A DNA stretch of 5,856 bases from Pseudomonadota bacterium (GTDB taxonomy: Bacteria > Pseudomonadota > Gammaproteobacteria > Steroidobacterales > Steroidobacteraceae), in assembly GCA_021838065.1 (NCBI GenBank), contig JAKCEJ010000201.1, positions 1 through 5,856 on the forward strand, written 5' to 3'. The position numbers and the translations under genes were made by a program. The notes below the pieces were generated by a model. That model did no database searches, had not been told where the DNA came from, and saw nothing but the letters and a program-made list of their open reading frames with translations. Positions 5,229 to 5,856 of the stretch are shown here, piece by piece; the first letter of the stretch is position 1; each line of letters begins with the position of its first letter.

Positions 5229-5856
5229 TCATTCAGTGCCCGCGCGCCGGGCAATGAGCCCGCGCCCGGGGTCGTAGCCGAGGATGGCGAACGTCATGAA
5301 GACGACGAGCGAGCCGGCGACGACGGCGAATGCCACGAGATTGAACTTCTCGTAGAGGGCGAAGCGGATCAGCTCCACGGCATGCGTGAACGGATTGGCC
5401 ATGCAGATGTAGTAGAGCTTCAGATTCGCCTGCTTCACGGTCCAGAGCGGATAGAGCGCGGACGAGGCGAAGAACATCGGGAAGATCACGAAATTCATGA
5501 CGCCGGCGAAATTCTCGAGCTGACGGATCACCGAGGACAGGAACAGCCCCAGCCCGCTCAGCATCATGCCCGCCAGAATCAACGCCGGGAGCACCGTGAG
5601 ATAGCCGAGTCGCGGCGGATGGACCCCCCAGAAATAGGCGATGAACAGAAAGACGTACGCCTGCAGCACCGAGACGATGACCGCCGCGATCAGCTTCGAG
5701 GTGAGCAGGTACCAGCGCGGCAGCGGACTGACCAACAGCGTGCGCATGCTGCCGGTCTCTCGGTCCCAGACCATCGACAGCGAGCTCTGCATGCCTTGAA
5801 ACATCAGGATCATGCCGATCAGTCCGGGCGCGATATAGACCTGGTAGGGAATGTAG
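5229..5856 (-). CDS. ABC-2 type transporter permease, PedC-like (5' end outside window)
   Basis: This is the C-terminal part (208 residues plus stop) of an ABC-2 family membrane permease. The codons upstream of the ATG at 5813 stay open to the window edge and read as protein (YIPYQVYIAPGLIGM), so the real start lies outside, probably 50-60 residues further. Motifs typical of the family are GMQSSLSMVWDRETGSM, then RTLLVSPLPRWYLL, the cytoplasmic coupling region. Hydrophobic segments lie at about fragment residues 57-80, 84-107, 116-135 and 173-194, with NPFTHAVELIRFALY before the last. The ending AILGYDPGRGLIARRAGTE and the overall wording match what I recall of PedC, the permease of the alcohol-associated ABC transporter found with PQQ-dependent alcohol dehydrogenases. 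An ATP-binding partner would be expected upstream, to the right of the window. The ABC-2 permease call is secure; the PedC assignment is likely but rests on memory. Confidence 0.85.
   Translation of the reverse strand, partial: YIPYQVYIAPGLIGMILMFQGMQSSLSMVWDRETGSMRTLLVSPLPRWYLLTSKLIAAVIVSVLQAYVFLFIAYFWGVHPPRLGYLTVLPALILAGMMLSGLGLFLSSVIRQLENFAGVMNFVIFPMFFASSALYPLWTVKQANLKLYYICMANPFTHAVELIRFALYEKFNLVAFAVVAGSLVVFMTFAILGYDPGRGLIARRAGTE

Overview
The window is GC-rich (about two thirds G+C by eye) bacterial DNA. It carries part of a hopanoid side-chain biosynthesis operon, hpnI-hpnJ-hpnK-hpnL, which points to a hopanoid-producing Proteobacterium. I cannot assign a genus from the sequence alone.

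Layout. Positions 1-416 hold the 3' end of hpnI (glycosyltransferase). hpnJ (radical SAM, 429-1853), hpnK (YdjC-fold deacetylase, 1863-2729), hpnL (membrane flippase-like protein, 2726-3709) and a ferritin-like di-iron protein (3684-4559) follow on the same strand. Spacings are 12 nt, 9 nt, a 4-nt ATGA overlap and a 26-nt overlap, so all five very probably share one transcript and are translationally coupled. A 669-bp stretch (4560-5228) follows, with several inverted repeats and a minus-strand reading frame that looks like a decayed or unrecognised secreted-protein gene. The last 628 bp (5229-5856, minus strand, 5' end outside the window) encode most of an ABC-2 type transporter permease, convergent with the hopanoid operon and resembling the PedC family found near PQQ-dependent alcohol oxidation genes.

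How the genes work together. From published work on hopanoid producers, HpnI adds N-acetylglucosamine to bacteriohopanetetrol (BHT), HpnK removes the acetyl group, and HpnJ converts the resulting BHT glucosamine to BHT cyclitol ether. HpnL is a membrane protein of less certain role. The set therefore predicts composite hopanoids ending in BHT cyclitol ether.

Most interesting point. The fifth gene encodes a protein with a complete six-ligand di-iron set (E66, E96-x-x-H99, E139, E174-x-x-H177) and overlaps hpnL. I do not know it as part of the named hpn pathway. It is a candidate for an undescribed oxidative hopanoid-tailoring enzyme.
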